Source: Acidobacteriaceae bacterium
Lineage (GTDB): Bacteria; Acidobacteriota; Terriglobia; Terriglobales; Acidobacteriaceae
Assembly: GCA_003134815.1 (NCBI GenBank)
Contig: PLCO01000061.1
Location: 1 to 62,113 of the forward strand
Direction of reading: 5' to 3'
DNA: 62,113 nt
Shown: one piece after another, positions 61,930 through 62,113 of the stretch
Numbering within the stretch: the first letter of the stretch is position 1
Layout of the letters: each line of letters opens with the position of its first letter
Program-made: the position numbers and the translations under genes
The notes under the pieces: model-generated
Seen by the model: the letters and a program-made list of their open reading frames with translations, nothing else
Told to the model about the DNA's origin: nothing
Database searches by the model: none

Positions 61930-61955
61930 TAGGACGCCCGAAGTAGGACGCCTGA
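61928..61955. repeat. 14-bp tandem duplication at the zinc-ribbon gene end
   Basis: AGTAGGACGCC(C/T)GA occurs twice in a row, the first copy covering the stop codon. Beyond it the last ~160 bp of the window show no gene. Confidence 0.75.
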
Positions 61956-62113
61956 GCGACAACAGCGGGGCAGCGGCGCGAGCCCAACAACAGCGCGCCA
62001 GGGCCTGCTCACACTACTGGGGCAGTGGCGCCGGGAGCCAGTTTTTTCGAGTTCAAGAAGTGAGGAGTGACGCATACCGGGCGTCTGCTAGCGACGATCG
62101 ACGCCGAAATCGG

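Overview
The window looks like a chromosomal segment of a member of the Acidobacteriota, most likely class Terriglobia. I infer this from high GC, from secreted families common there (a DUF1800/DUF1501 pair, a TIGR03118 protein, a PagL-like protein), and from a Gram-negative envelope gene set with many Cys-lipidated or signal-peptide proteins. I could run no database search, so the taxonomy is inference. No rRNA, tRNA, CRISPR array or prophage was recognised. One structural RNA, the small SRP RNA, is clear.

Layout. 0-12 kb: DUF92 membrane protein, beta-propeller lipoprotein, tlyA, NAD kinase, a minus-strand operon for an NtrC-type regulator, its sensor kinase and a lipoprotein, a PagL-like outer-membrane protein, an M20 dipeptidase and mobA. 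12-20 kb: an orphan MlaF-type ATPase, a polyprenyl glycosylphosphotransferase, an unusual MshEN-like/AAA ATPase, glutamine-dependent NAD synthetase and an exported DsbA-like protein. 20-24.7 kb: a minus-strand run purC, cvpA, Fis-type HTH, HAD phosphatase, TPR-secretin. 24.8-27.3 kb: a small accessory island holding an IS1-like transposase coupled to an 84-aa protein, two small unknown genes and a structured noncoding stretch with a strong terminator. 27.3-33 kb: thymidine kinase, smc and a ketopantoate-reductase-like gene. 33-41.3 kb: katG, SRP RNA, fabH, hpf, a PAS-GGDEF-EAL protein and rapZ. 41.3-50 kb: an alpha/beta-hydrolase-fold protein lacking its nucleophile, a fucose/arabinose-isomerase-like enzyme, a TIGR03118 protein, a DUF302-MFS pair and recQ. 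50-62 kb: two cyclophilins (one fused to a TonB C-terminal domain), DUF1501, DUF1800, a lipoprotein, a repeat-rich noncoding stretch, an ECF sigma/anti-sigma operon, a Slt70-like transglycosylase and a small zinc-ribbon protein.

How it fits together. Most genes are housekeeping (NAD, purine, thymidine and fatty-acid metabolism, chromosome segregation, translation) mixed with envelope functions. The order hpf - GGDEF/EAL - rapZ recalls the rpoN-hpf-ptsN-rapZ cluster of other bacteria, with a c-di-GMP protein in the middle. Points most worth a second look are: the transposase-like gene translationally coupled to a Cys-motif protein; the cyclophilin-TonB fusion; the MshEN-like/AAA ATPase; an ~80-residue acidic insertion in the SMC head; several enzymes whose signature residues are altered (RapZ, thymidine kinase, an alpha/beta hydrolase, an EAL domain); and dispersed intergenic short repeats that no gene call explains.
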